A DNA stretch of 64,000 nt from Rhodanobacter ginsengisoli (GTDB lineage: Bacteria; Pseudomonadota; Gammaproteobacteria; Xanthomonadales; Rhodanobacteraceae), in NCBI RefSeq assembly GCF_042657065.1, contig NZ_JBHSNF010000001.1, positions 248,001 through 312,000 of the forward strand, given 5' to 3'. Shown in pieces: positions 46,827 through 54,860 of the stretch. The position numbers were made by a program, and so were the translations under genes. Under the pieces are notes generated by a model, which was not told where the DNA came from, did not search any database, and worked only from the letters and a program-made list of their open reading frames with translations. Positions within the stretch are counted from its first letter, which is position 1; each line of letters starts with the position of its first letter.

Positions 46827-47605
46827 CGTGCGGTCCTCTTCGGAAACCATGGAATCAGCATCGGGGTGCTGCGCTGGTAGGCGCGGTAGTCCTCGCCGCG
46901 ACTGCGCAGAGCCTGGGCTTCGGTGAACGGGATGCCGCTGATCCAGCGCAGGAACACATACATCACGACCGGACCGGACCAGGCCAGCCAGCCGATCGGC
47001 GAGCCGACGGCGAGGCAGACATAGGCGAACCAGTGCAGCCACTCGAAGAAATAGTTGGGATGGCGCGAGTAGCGCCACAGGCCGTCGCGGCAGGTGCGGC
47101 CGCGGTGGGCCGGATCGGCGCGGAAGCGGGCCAGCTGGGCATCGGCGATCGACTCGCCGCCTACGCCGAGCAGCCACATCGCGAGCGCGGCCGGCAACCA
47201 CAGGCCGGACGTATCGGGATTGCGCGCCGCCGCCAGGAATGGCAGCGCGAACAGCACGATCAGCAGCGCCTGGAACTGGAAGAACGCGAAGAACTTCCAC
47301 TGGTCGCCGCGCCAATGCGCGCGCAGGTTCTGGTAACGGCCGTCCTCCGGCTCGCCGCGCACGCGCTTCCACAGATGGACGGCCAGACGGATGCCCCAGG
47401 CACCCCCGAGCACGGCCAGCGCCAGTCGGGTGGGCCAGGCGCCGTCGCCGATCAGCGCCAGCACCACCGCGCTGCCGCCCACGCCGGCGGCCCACAGCAC
47501 GTCGACGATGCCGGCGTTCCCACGAACGCGCTGCCATTGCCAGCCCAGCGTCATCATCGCTGCCGCCAACAGCCACACGGCAAGCAGTGACCACCACGGG
47601 TTCAT
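46823..47605 (-). CDS. DUF1295 membrane protein (steroid-reductase-like)
   Basis: A 260-residue membrane protein with about six hydrophobic helices and the DUF1295 signature RDGLWRYSRHPNYFFEWLHW, related to isoprenylcysteine methyltransferase and steroid 5-alpha-reductase folds. It may reduce or modify a lipid. It overlaps its neighbours by four bases on each side, so it is tightly coupled in the lipid operon. Confidence 0.9.
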   Translation of the reverse strand: MNPWWSLLAVWLLAAAMMTLGWQWQRVRGNAGIVDVLWAAGVGGSAVVLALIGDGAWPTRLALAVLGGAWGIRLAVHLWKRVRGEPEDGRYQNLRAHWRGDQWKFFAFFQFQALLIVLFALPFLAAARNPDTSGLWLPAALAMWLLGVGGESIADAQLARFRADPAHRGRTCRDGLWRYSRHPNYFFEWLHWFAYVCLAVGSPIGWLAWSGPVVMYVFLRWISGIPFTEAQALRSRGEDYRAYQRSTPMLIPWFPKRTAR

Positions 47606-48156
47606 GACGCGCGCTCCTGCAGCGGCAGCGGATTCAGCGTGGGCGTTCGCGACCCGGCCCGGGCCAGCCACGCCAGCAACGGCGTGGCGACACCCCAGCC
47701 GATCGCCAGCCACAGCAGGGCGTGCCAGGCCGGAGCCGCGAAGCTAACCACGTGCCAGCCGCGGGCGGCGCCCAGATAGGCCAGCGGGCCGCCGATCACT
47801 CCCAGCAGCGCGGCCAGCCCCGGGCGCGTCTGCAGGTACGTCAGCGACTGCGTAAAGGTCAGCGCGAAGGTGGCCCACAGCGCGAGAATCCAGACCGGCG
47901 CGAACGACGCCAGCGGCCACGCGGTGGCGTAGCGGGCCACGCCGAAATGGATCAGGCCGCCGTCGAGCAGGCTGCCGAGCAGCAGCGCCGCGGCCATCAG
48001 CTTCAGGTCGGTGACGCGCGACGGCGAACAGCTCAACTGCCACGCGGCATACAGCGCCAACCCCAGCAGGCCCGGCCACACCAGGTCGTGGCCCGCGCCG
48101 ATCACGCAGGCGAACCAGACCAGCTGGTAACCGATCAGGCTGATCCAGAAGTTCAT
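47602..48156 (-). CDS. DUF2878 membrane protein
   Basis: A 184-residue inner-membrane protein with five or six hydrophobic helices and no catalytic motif that I recognise. The segments YQLVWFACVIGAG and GSLLDGGLIHFGVARY, and its place between CFA and DUF1295 genes, fit the DUF2878 family often found in ECF-sigma-controlled lipid operons. Start and stop overlap neighbours by four bases. Confidence 0.85.
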   Translation of the reverse strand: MNFWISLIGYQLVWFACVIGAGHDLVWPGLLGLALYAAWQLSCSPSRVTDLKLMAAALLLGSLLDGGLIHFGVARYATAWPLASFAPVWILALWATFALTFTQSLTYLQTRPGLAALLGVIGGPLAYLGAARGWHVVSFAAPAWHALLWLAIGWGVATPLLAWLARAGSRTPTLNPLPLQERAS

Positions 48157-49439
48157 GCCGGCGATCCGCCAGTCGTCGGAATTTCGGGCAGCACGGCCGT
48201 GCGGCGGTGGCCGGGCCTGGCCAGCAGCAGATGCGCCACGCCGATCGAGCGCTCGCGGAAGCCGCCTTCGCAATAGGCCAGGTAGAACTCCCACATCCGG
48301 ATGAAGCGCTCGTCGAAACCCTGCGCGCGCACCTGGGCCAGCTGCTGCATGAAGCGGCTGCGCCAGGCCTTCAGGGTCAGCGCATAGGAGTGGCCGAAAT
48401 CCTCCAGCTGGGTCAGCGCCAGGTCGCTGGCGCGGGTCTTCGCCGCCAGCAGCGCATGGATCGACGGAATGAAGCTGCCGGGAAACACGTGGCGCTTGAT
48501 GAAGTCGACCGACTTCAACGCCTGCGTGTAGCGGTGGTCCTCGATCGTGATCGCCTGCACCAGCGCCAGGCCGTCGGGCTTGAGCAGGGCGCCCAGCTGT
48601 TCGAAATAGACGTCCAGGTACGGCGCGCCGATCGCCTCGACCATCTCGATCGAGACCAGCTTGTCGTACTGCCCGCGCAGGTCGCGGTAATCCTCCAGCA
48701 GCAGGGTGACGCGGTCCTCGAGTCCGGCGGCCGCCACCCGTTCGCTGGCCAGCGCATGCTGCTCGTGCGAGATCGTGGTGGTGGTGACGTGGCAGCCGTA
48801 GTGCTGTGCCGCATGGAGGGCGAAACCGCCCCAGCCGGTGCCGATCTCGATCACGCGGTCGCTCGGTTGCAGCTCGAGCTTGCGGCAGATCCGCTCCAGC
48901 TTGCGGGTGGAGGCGGTCTCCAGCGTGTCGGCCGGATCGGTCCAGAGCGCCGAGGAGTACATCAGGTCGGGCGACAGGAACAGGCTGAAGAAATCGTTGC
49001 CCAGGTCGTAGTGCGCCGCGATGTTGCGCCGGCTGCCGTGGCGGGTATTGCGGCGCAGCGCGTGCCAGCTGCGCATCGCCATGCCGCCGAGCCGGGCCAG
49101 ACCGCTCTCCATGCCGTCTAGCAGGTCGCGGTTGCGCACCAGCAACTGGATCAGCCCGACCAGGTGGTCGCAGCGCCAGTGGCCGTCCATGAACGACTCG
49201 CCCGCGCCCACGCTGCCGTTTTGGGCGATGGCGCGATAGAAGGCCGGGTCGAGCACCTGCAGATGGATCTGCAGGTCGCTCCCCGGCTCGCCCAGTTCGA
49301 CCCGGCCGCAGGCGTCCTCGAGCAGCAGACGGCCATGGCGCAGGCCGGCCATCTGGCCGATCAGCTGCTGGCGCAGGAAGCGGTCGAAGCCGCCCAAGGC
49401 AGGCGTCTCGTAGTCGGCGGTGTCGACGATGTCGTTCAT
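48153..49439 (-). CDS. cfa: cyclopropane-fatty-acyl-phospholipid synthase
   Basis: A 428-residue enzyme that adds a methylene group from SAM to double bonds in membrane phospholipids. The N-terminal lipid-interacting part contains GAGESFMDGHWRCDHL; then come the anchor NIAAHYDLGNDFFSLFLSPDLMYS, the SAM motif VIEIGTGWGGFALHAA, TTTISHEQHALASERV and SIEMVEAIG. CFA synthases of RpoE-ChrR regulons protect against singlet oxygen. Coupled by four-base overlaps to DUF1365 and DUF2878. Confidence 0.95.
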   Translation of the reverse strand: MNDIVDTADYETPALGGFDRFLRQQLIGQMAGLRHGRLLLEDACGRVELGEPGSDLQIHLQVLDPAFYRAIAQNGSVGAGESFMDGHWRCDHLVGLIQLLVRNRDLLDGMESGLARLGGMAMRSWHALRRNTRHGSRRNIAAHYDLGNDFFSLFLSPDLMYSSALWTDPADTLETASTRKLERICRKLELQPSDRVIEIGTGWGGFALHAAQHYGCHVTTTTISHEQHALASERVAAAGLEDRVTLLLEDYRDLRGQYDKLVSIEMVEAIGAPYLDVYFEQLGALLKPDGLALVQAITIEDHRYTQALKSVDFIKRHVFPGSFIPSIHALLAAKTRASDLALTQLEDFGHSYALTLKAWRSRFMQQLAQVRAQGFDERFIRMWEFYLAYCEGGFRERSIGVAHLLLARPGHRRTAVLPEIPTTGGSPA

Positions 49440-50263
49440 GGCGAACCTCGGTGCGTATGTTCTCGATCGGGGCGAGGGGAGCGAGGCGCGGGATGGTCGT
49501 GGACCGGGTTGCGCTTCAGCCACAGGCGCAGCGCCTGCCAGTGGATCGCGCCGACCACCTGGGCGGTCATCAGCGGGTAGCGCCACAGCACGCGGGCCAG
49601 CGCCGCGCCGGTCAGCGGCCGGCGCCGCAGGGTCAGCGTGGCGTCGAACGCGCGCCGGCCTTCGCGCTTCACGTCCATGTGCACGCGCAGGTCGTCGCCC
49701 GGCACGGTGAAGCGCCAGTCGTACTCGCAGTCCATCGGCATGAACGGCGAGACGTGGAAGGTCTTGGGAAACGTCCAGTGCAGCGCGCGGCCGTGGATCT
49801 GCGCGTGCTCGACCGGCAGCACGTAGGCGTGGCGCTCCTTCCACGGCGTGTTGGTGATCTCGGCCACGACCGCGACCAGGGCTTCGCCGTCTTCCGCAAA
49901 GCAGTAGTAGAAGCTGACCGGGTTGAACACCAGGCCGGCATAGCGCAGATGGGCCAGCAGCCGGATCGGTCCGGTGGGGCGCTGGCCGGTGGCCTGCTCG
50001 ACGCGCCGGCGCACCGCCTCGGCCAGCGGCAGGTCGGTCGGGCCGAGGTAGTCGCGGCGACGGAATTGCGCGATGTTGCGGTGCTCGTTCGACCACAGCC
50101 AGCGCTGCCGGAACACCCGGTCGACTTCGTCCAGGTCCAGGTACAGCTGGGCCATGCGGTATTCGAACGCATGAGCATGCGGTGCATGCCGGCGATGGCG
50201 CACCACGCCCTCGTAGACGGCGCTGGCCAACTGCAGCTTCGCGGTGGCGGGCCGGACGGTCAC
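49436..50263 (-). CDS. DUF1365 family protein
   Basis: A 275-residue protein of the DUF1365 family, whose conserved core FNPVSFYYCFAEDG and the FHVSPFMPMDCEYDWRF segment are both present. The biochemical role is unknown, but such genes travel with FAD amine-oxidase-like and CFA synthase genes. The GTG start at 50263 overlaps the upstream stop as GTGA. Confidence 0.92.
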   Translation of the reverse strand: MTVRPATAKLQLASAVYEGVVRHRRHAPHAHAFEYRMAQLYLDLDEVDRVFRQRWLWSNEHRNIAQFRRRDYLGPTDLPLAEAVRRRVEQATGQRPTGPIRLLAHLRYAGLVFNPVSFYYCFAEDGEALVAVVAEITNTPWKERHAYVLPVEHAQIHGRALHWTFPKTFHVSPFMPMDCEYDWRFTVPGDDLRVHMDVKREGRRAFDATLTLRRRPLTGAALARVLWRYPLMTAQVVGAIHWQALRLWLKRNPVHDHPAPRSPRPDREHTHRGSP

Positions 50264-51558
50264 GCCGCCAGCTCCTGCCGGTGCATGTCGATCGGCGCGA
50301 GGGGGCCGCCATGCAGCGGCCAGTGCACGCCCAGCGCGGCGGCGACTTCGACCGCGCTGCGCATGCCGTCCTCGTGGAAACCCCAGCCCCAGTACGCCCC
50401 GGCGAACCAGGTGCGCCGCCAGCCCTGGATCTCGGCCTTGCGCGTCTGCGCGCCGACCGCTGCCTGGGTATAGACCGGATGGTGGTAGCGCATGCGCGCC
50501 AGCACCTTGTCCGGGTCGATCGCGTCGCTGCGGTTCAGGCTGACCACGAACGGCTCGGGGGATTCGATCCCCTGCAGCAGGTTCATGCAGTAGCTGACCG
50601 TGCAGGCGGCGTCGCGATCGCGCGGCAGCCAGACGTTCCACGCGGCCCAGGCCTTGCGCTGCCGCGGCAATACCCTGGCGTCGGTGTGCAGCACGGTCTC
50701 GTTCGCCTGGTAGCTCATCGCGCCCAGGACGGAGTGCTCGCGCTCGTTCGCATCGGCCAGCAGCGCCAGTGCCTGGTCGCTGTGGCAGGCCAGCACGATC
50801 TGCTCGAAGTGTTCGAGGCCGGCGGCGCTGTCGAGCTCGACCCCGTCGGGGCCGCGGCGGATCGAGCGCACCGGGCAGTTCAGCCGCTCGTGCACCGACC
50901 AGTGCGCGCGCAAGGCCGCCACATAACTCGCCGAGCCGCCCTCCACCACGCGCCACTGCGGGCGGCCGCTGATCTGCAGCATCTGGTGGTTGGCCATGAA
51001 CTGCACCAGGTAGCGCGCGGGGAACTGCAGGATCTGCGTGGCCGGCGACGACCACAGCGCCGAGGCCATCGGGATCAGGTGCTCGTCGCGGAACGCCGCG
51101 CCGTAGCCGTGCCGCTCCAGGTACTCGCCCAGGCTGGTCAGGTCGTCGCGCTGCAGCAACAGCGCCGGCGCCTCGCGATAGAAGCGCGCAAGGTCGCGCA
51201 CCATGCCCAGGAAACGCGGCGACAGCAGGTTGCGGCGCTGGCAGAACAGCGTGTCCAGCGTGGCGGCGTTGTACTCCAGTCCGCTCGCTTCGCTGTGCAC
51301 CGAGAAACTCATCGTGGTCGGCTGCGAGGCCACGCCGAGCTGCCCGAACAGGCGGGTCAGCAGCGGGTAGTGCGCCGGGTTGTGCACGATGAAGCCGCTG
51401 TCGATGCGATAGCGCCGGCCGGCCTGCTCCACGTCGTGGGTGTGGGTGTGTCCGCCGAAGTAGTCGTTCGCCTCGAACAGGGTCACCTCATGCTTGCGCG
51501 ACAGCAGCCACGCCGAGGCCAGCCCGGCGATGCCCGATCCCACCACGGCAATCCGCAT
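50260..51558 (-). CDS. FAD/NAD(P)-dependent oxidoreductase (amine-oxidase-like)
   Basis: A 432-residue flavoprotein. The N-terminal FAD motif VGSGIAGLASAWLLSRKHEVTLFE is intact, with the GGHTHTHD loop after it, as in phytoene-desaturase/cyclopropane-operon oxidoreductases. The C-terminal WAGAYWGWGFHEDGM segment closes the FAD site. It probably oxidises an acyl-lipid substrate made by its operon partners. Followed by DUF1365 with a four-base overlap and preceded by the desaturase with a two-base gap. Confidence 0.93.
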   Translation of the reverse strand: MRIAVVGSGIAGLASAWLLSRKHEVTLFEANDYFGGHTHTHDVEQAGRRYRIDSGFIVHNPAHYPLLTRLFGQLGVASQPTTMSFSVHSEASGLEYNAATLDTLFCQRRNLLSPRFLGMVRDLARFYREAPALLLQRDDLTSLGEYLERHGYGAAFRDEHLIPMASALWSSPATQILQFPARYLVQFMANHQMLQISGRPQWRVVEGGSASYVAALRAHWSVHERLNCPVRSIRRGPDGVELDSAAGLEHFEQIVLACHSDQALALLADANEREHSVLGAMSYQANETVLHTDARVLPRQRKAWAAWNVWLPRDRDAACTVSYCMNLLQGIESPEPFVVSLNRSDAIDPDKVLARMRYHHPVYTQAAVGAQTRKAEIQGWRRTWFAGAYWGWGFHEDGMRSAVEVAAALGVHWPLHGGPLAPIDMHRQELAA

Positions 51559-51561
51559 GAC

Positions 51562-52569
51562 CTAGCTCCTCGCCTTCGTCAGCACCCAGGCCGGCACCGG
51601 CTTGAGCCCGCGCACCAGACCCAGCGCCGCCATCAGCTTCAGGCCGTACCAGGTCAGGTCGACCTCCCACCAGCGAAAGCCCTGGCGGCTGGAGCCGGGA
51701 AAGAAATGGTGGTTGTTGTGCCAGCCCTCGCCGAACGTGAGCAGGGCCAGCCACACGTTGTTGCGGCTATTGTCCTTGGTCTCGAAGCGGCGCCTGCCGT
51801 AGCGGTGCGCCAGCGAGTTGATCGTCACGGTGGCGTGGAACAGCACGATGGTGGAGACGAAGAAGCCCCAGACCAGCATCTGGCCGCCGCTGGTGCCCAG
51901 CTGCGGCGCCGCGTGCTGCAGCAGCACGCCCAGCCCGTACATGCCGACGGCCAGCAGCAGCGGGATCGCGATGTCGAAGCGGTCCAGCCAGCGCAGCTCC
52001 GGATACTTCGCCAGGTCCGGCACCCGCGCCAGGTCGGTGCGGAAGTTGCGCGGGGTCAGGAACCAGCCGACATGGCTCCACAGGAAGCCGTGGATGCCCG
52101 GCGAATGCGGGTCGGCCGGCGTGTCGGTCACCCGATGATGGCGGCGGTGATGCGCCGCCCACCACAGCGGCCCGCGCTGCACGCAGGAGGCACCGATCAG
52201 GGCGAACAGGAACTGCACCGCGCGCGAGGTCTGGAACGTGCGGTGGGAGAAATAGCGGTGGTAGAACCCGGTCAGCGCGAACATGCGCACGCCATACAGC
52301 ACGGCCGCCACCCCCAGCGCCACCGGCGACACGCCGACCCAGATCACGCCGAGGCAGGCCAGGTGCATCGCCACGAACGGCGTTGCGCGCAGCCAGTCGA
52401 TGCGGTCCTCGCGGCTCGCGTCGATCTCCCCCGTGGCGCTGGTGTCGAACCAGCGACGCACGCCGCGCACCAGCCAGGAACGCGACGGGCCGGCGCCACC
52501 GGCCACGCCCGTGGTCGAGGGGTCGACACGGCGGCGCGGCGCAATCAGGATCGGTTCGGGGGTAGCCAT
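51562..52569 (-). CDS. membrane fatty acid desaturase (acyl-CoA desaturase type)
   Basis: A 335-residue integral-membrane diiron desaturase. The three His boxes are present: HRYFSHR, HHRRHH and HNNHH. Four hydrophobic helices separate them. It introduces a cis double bond into acyl chains and would supply the substrate for the two CFA-type enzymes downstream. First gene of the lipid operon, 31 bases from a predicted ECF-sigma -10 element. Confidence 0.94.
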   Translation of the reverse strand: MATPEPILIAPRRRVDPSTTGVAGGAGPSRSWLVRGVRRWFDTSATGEIDASREDRIDWLRATPFVAMHLACLGVIWVGVSPVALGVAAVLYGVRMFALTGFYHRYFSHRTFQTSRAVQFLFALIGASCVQRGPLWWAAHHRRHHRVTDTPADPHSPGIHGFLWSHVGWFLTPRNFRTDLARVPDLAKYPELRWLDRFDIAIPLLLAVGMYGLGVLLQHAAPQLGTSGGQMLVWGFFVSTIVLFHATVTINSLAHRYGRRRFETKDNSRNNVWLALLTFGEGWHNNHHFFPGSSRQGFRWWEVDLTWYGLKLMAALGLVRGLKPVPAWVLTKARS

Positions 52570-52599
52570 GGAAACATGCCTGTCAGCGGTTCAATGACA

Positions 52600-52628
52600 G
52601 ATACGGGAGAAACGCTCCGCTGGATGCA
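52600..52628 (-). promoter_or_regulatory. predicted RpoE(ChrR)-type promoter of the desaturase operon
   Basis: On the minus strand: TGCATCC, 16 bases, then CGTATC. This has the same two elements and spacing as the sites before rpoE and tspO. The -10 element lies 31 bases before the desaturase start, giving a short leader. Confidence 0.75.
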
Positions 52629-52680
52629 TGTGCCGGCAGCGGATGTCACGCCGGGCCACCGGCGTCCGCACGAACCCGTG

Positions 52681-52706
52681 GATCCGGAATGCCGCCGCTT
52701 GCGTAA
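52681..52706 (+). promoter_or_regulatory. predicted RpoE(ChrR)-type promoter of tspO
   Basis: GATCC, 16 bases, then CGTAA. This agrees with the known consensus TGATCC-N18-TAAGA of singlet-oxygen RpoE when aligned. The -10 element lies 25 bases before the tspO start. Confidence 0.7.
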
Positions 52707-52731
52707 CCAACTGCATGACCGGGAGAAACGC

Positions 52732-53220
52732 ATGCCAGGCATGAAGCAGATCGTTGGACTGATCGGCTGGCTGCTGCTGAGCTTCGCCGCCGCGGCGACC
52801 GGCGCGCTGGCCTCGGTGCAGGCCGCCAGCTTCTACCAGCAGCTGGTGCAACCCACGTGGGCGCCGCCCGCGTCGGTATTCGGCCCGGTGTGGTCGGCGC
52901 TGTACGCGATGATGGGCATCGCCGCCTGGCTGGTCTGGCGCGAAGGCGGCTGGCGCCGCCAGCGCAGCGCGCTCACCCTGTTCGTGCTCCAGCTGGCGAT
53001 CAACGCGCTGTGGAGCTGGCTGTTCTTCGCCTGGCACCACGGCGCCCTGGCCTTCGCCGACATCGTCGTGCTGTGGCTGCTGATCGCAGCCACCCTGATC
53101 AGCTTCTGGCGCGTGCGCCCATTGGCAGGCGCGCTACTGCTGCCGTACCTGTGCTGGGTCAGCTTCGCCGCGGCGCTGAACTTCGCCGTGTGGCATCTGA
53201 ATCCGGGGATCCTGGGGTGA
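52732..53220 (+). CDS. tspO: tryptophan-rich sensory protein TspO/MBR
   Basis: A 162-residue outer- or inner-membrane protein of the TspO family with five hydrophobic helices. The family pattern shows in YQQLVQPTWAPPASVFGPVW, LNALW-like INALWSWLFF and PYLCWVSFAAALNFAVW. TspO proteins bind porphyrins and act in oxidative and light stress. The ATG at 52732 follows GGGAG; ATG at 52741 is possible. It is divergent from the desaturase operon, and both have the same type of promoter. Confidence 0.95.
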   Translation: MPGMKQIVGLIGWLLLSFAAAATGALASVQAASFYQQLVQPTWAPPASVFGPVWSALYAMMGIAAWLVWREGGWRRQRSALTLFVLQLAINALWSWLFFAWHHGALAFADIVVLWLLIAATLISFWRVRPLAGALLLPYLCWVSFAAALNFAVWHLNPGILG

Positions 53221-53363
53221 GGTGTGTGGAGAACGGGGTTAGACTCACTTGCCGCGGCGTTCCGAGCGAACTGAATGAACCCGACCCCATTCCGAAAATG
53301 GGTGAGCTCGCCACCATTTTCGCCAGACGACCAAGCCGCCCCTCCACTCCATCGTTGGGCATC

Positions 53364-53975
53364 ATGAAAGCGTCGTTCCTCGCATTGAGCCTGGTTCTCG
53401 GAATTGCCCACGCCGCGGGTCCCGTGGTGCCGCCGCCTTGGCCTGTCCCGGACATCAAGCCAGGTCCGGTTGTCGCTCAGCCTGTCACGGGAATCACGAT
53501 CGGCGCGTTCGGTATCAAGCTCGAGCAAACCACATTCGAAGACGTTGCCGCTCACCTCGGGAGCGCCCCTGTGGGGCAACGCGGTGACGCCGGCGGGTTT
53601 CAGATGTGGGTTTGCTACACGCTTCCAGCGATGCACGCTCGCCTTTGGCTTACGTCGAGTGAACTTGGAGGGAAGCAGTACATTGATGGCTTTGTTGTAA
53701 GGCGAGAGCCCGGAAATGTTGGTGCGGAAACGATGTGCCCCGCCATTGCCGGCGCGCCGTCTGCCATCGCCACGACCGACCACGGCATTTCGCTCGGCAG
53801 TACCGAGAGTTTCGTGGAGGCTGCCCTCGGTAAGCCCAATGAGGCCCCGGATTCCGTCGTGTACTACGCGTACCTTGGCAAGGAGGCTGGGTACGATGTG
53901 TCCAGCGTCCTGGCTCTGAAAATCAAGAATGGCGCGATCACTGAAGTTCACGCCACGCACTCAGCGACCGACTAG
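53364..53975 (+). CDS. exported protein of unknown function
   Basis: A 203-residue protein with a signal peptide (MKASFLALSLVLGIAHAAG, cut after AHA). The mature part starts Pro-rich, then has a repeated pattern of short beta segments (GITIGAFGIKLEQTTFEDV and, later, TDHGISLGSTESFVEAALG) that suggests two related halves, like SmpA/BamE-type folds. No enzyme motif. The upstream 143 bases lack a clear promoter. Confidence 0.7.
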   Translation: MKASFLALSLVLGIAHAAGPVVPPPWPVPDIKPGPVVAQPVTGITIGAFGIKLEQTTFEDVAAHLGSAPVGQRGDAGGFQMWVCYTLPAMHARLWLTSSELGGKQYIDGFVVRREPGNVGAETMCPAIAGAPSAIATTDHGISLGSTESFVEAALGKPNEAPDSVVYYAYLGKEAGYDVSSVLALKIKNGAITEVHATHSATD

Positions 53976-54076
53976 GCCCACCAAAACAGGAGGCTTGGGC
54001 AAGTGTGGGCTCTTCAAAAAAAGTGCACTATGCCCCCGATTTCTTCATGCAATCAGGCGCTTTCCAGGAGTCGACC

Positions 54077-54598
54077 TTGCCCGTCATTCGCCCAGCCGAA
54101 CCATCCGACGCACGGCGTCTCGCCGAACTGGCGGAGCTGACGTTTCGAGACACCTTCAAGGCGACCAACACGCCTGATGACATGAACCTGCATTGCGCGA
54201 GCCATTACAGCGAAGCCATCCAGGGGCGGGAAATCGCGGACCCGAAAATGGCGACCCTGGTCTGTGAGCACGATGGCGAACTCGTCGGATTCGCCCAGCT
54301 TCGCTGGGGACATACCCCCGACTGCATCAAGGCCGAACGGCCCGTCGAGATTCAGCGCCTGTATGTCCGCGAGGCGTGGCACGGAAAGGGCATCGCGCAG
54401 GAGCTCATGTCCGAGTCCATGGCACTAGCCAGGGCTTCCGGCGCCGACCAGGTCTGGCTGGGGGTGTGGGAGCGCAATCCCCGCGCCATCGCTTTCTACA
54501 GGAAGTGGGGCTTCGCAGAAGTGGGCGATCACATCTTTGCTGTCGGAAGCGATCCGCAGCGCGACATCATCATGACTCGGGTGGTTAGCTCCGAGTGA
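54077..54598 (+). CDS. GNAT-family N-acetyltransferase
   Basis: A 173-residue acetyltransferase. The acetyl-CoA-binding region is IQRLYVREAWHGKGIAQELMSESMALARASG (Q/RxxGxG/A form: WHGKGIA), followed by GVWERNPRAIAFYRKWGF. The TTG at 54077 is chosen because AGGAG lies six bases upstream and the family N terminus starts there (PVIRPAEPSDA); ATG at 54047 is an alternative. Substrate unknown. Confidence 0.9.
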   Translation: MPVIRPAEPSDARRLAELAELTFRDTFKATNTPDDMNLHCASHYSEAIQGREIADPKMATLVCEHDGELVGFAQLRWGHTPDCIKAERPVEIQRLYVREAWHGKGIAQELMSESMALARASGADQVWLGVWERNPRAIAFYRKWGFAEVGDHIFAVGSDPQRDIIMTRVVSSE

Positions 54599-54860
54599 TT
54601 AAACGCCCGAAGTCTGGAGCGGTGTCGATTTTTCGACAGTGCACTCTGACCCTGAGGCTTGTTGTCAGTAGCAAACAGGGTCGTGGCTGTCCCGGAGCGC
54701 GATGTGGGGAATAGGATGGATCCAGTATTCGATGGCCTGGCGCTCCCCGATGATGCGGCGCGGCTGGAAAACAAGGCCGGCACAGTGTTCATCGGCTACC
54801 AATAAATACGGAAACGTTGCTGGTCAAGGCAACCTGGGCTGGGTGCTGCAGGGGAAGGGC

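Noticed and set aside
50182..52700. A plus-strand open frame of about 1,000 codons ending in tspO
   Set aside because: Only the last 162 codons match a family (TspO). The upstream part is the antisense of the FAD oxidoreductase and desaturase genes.
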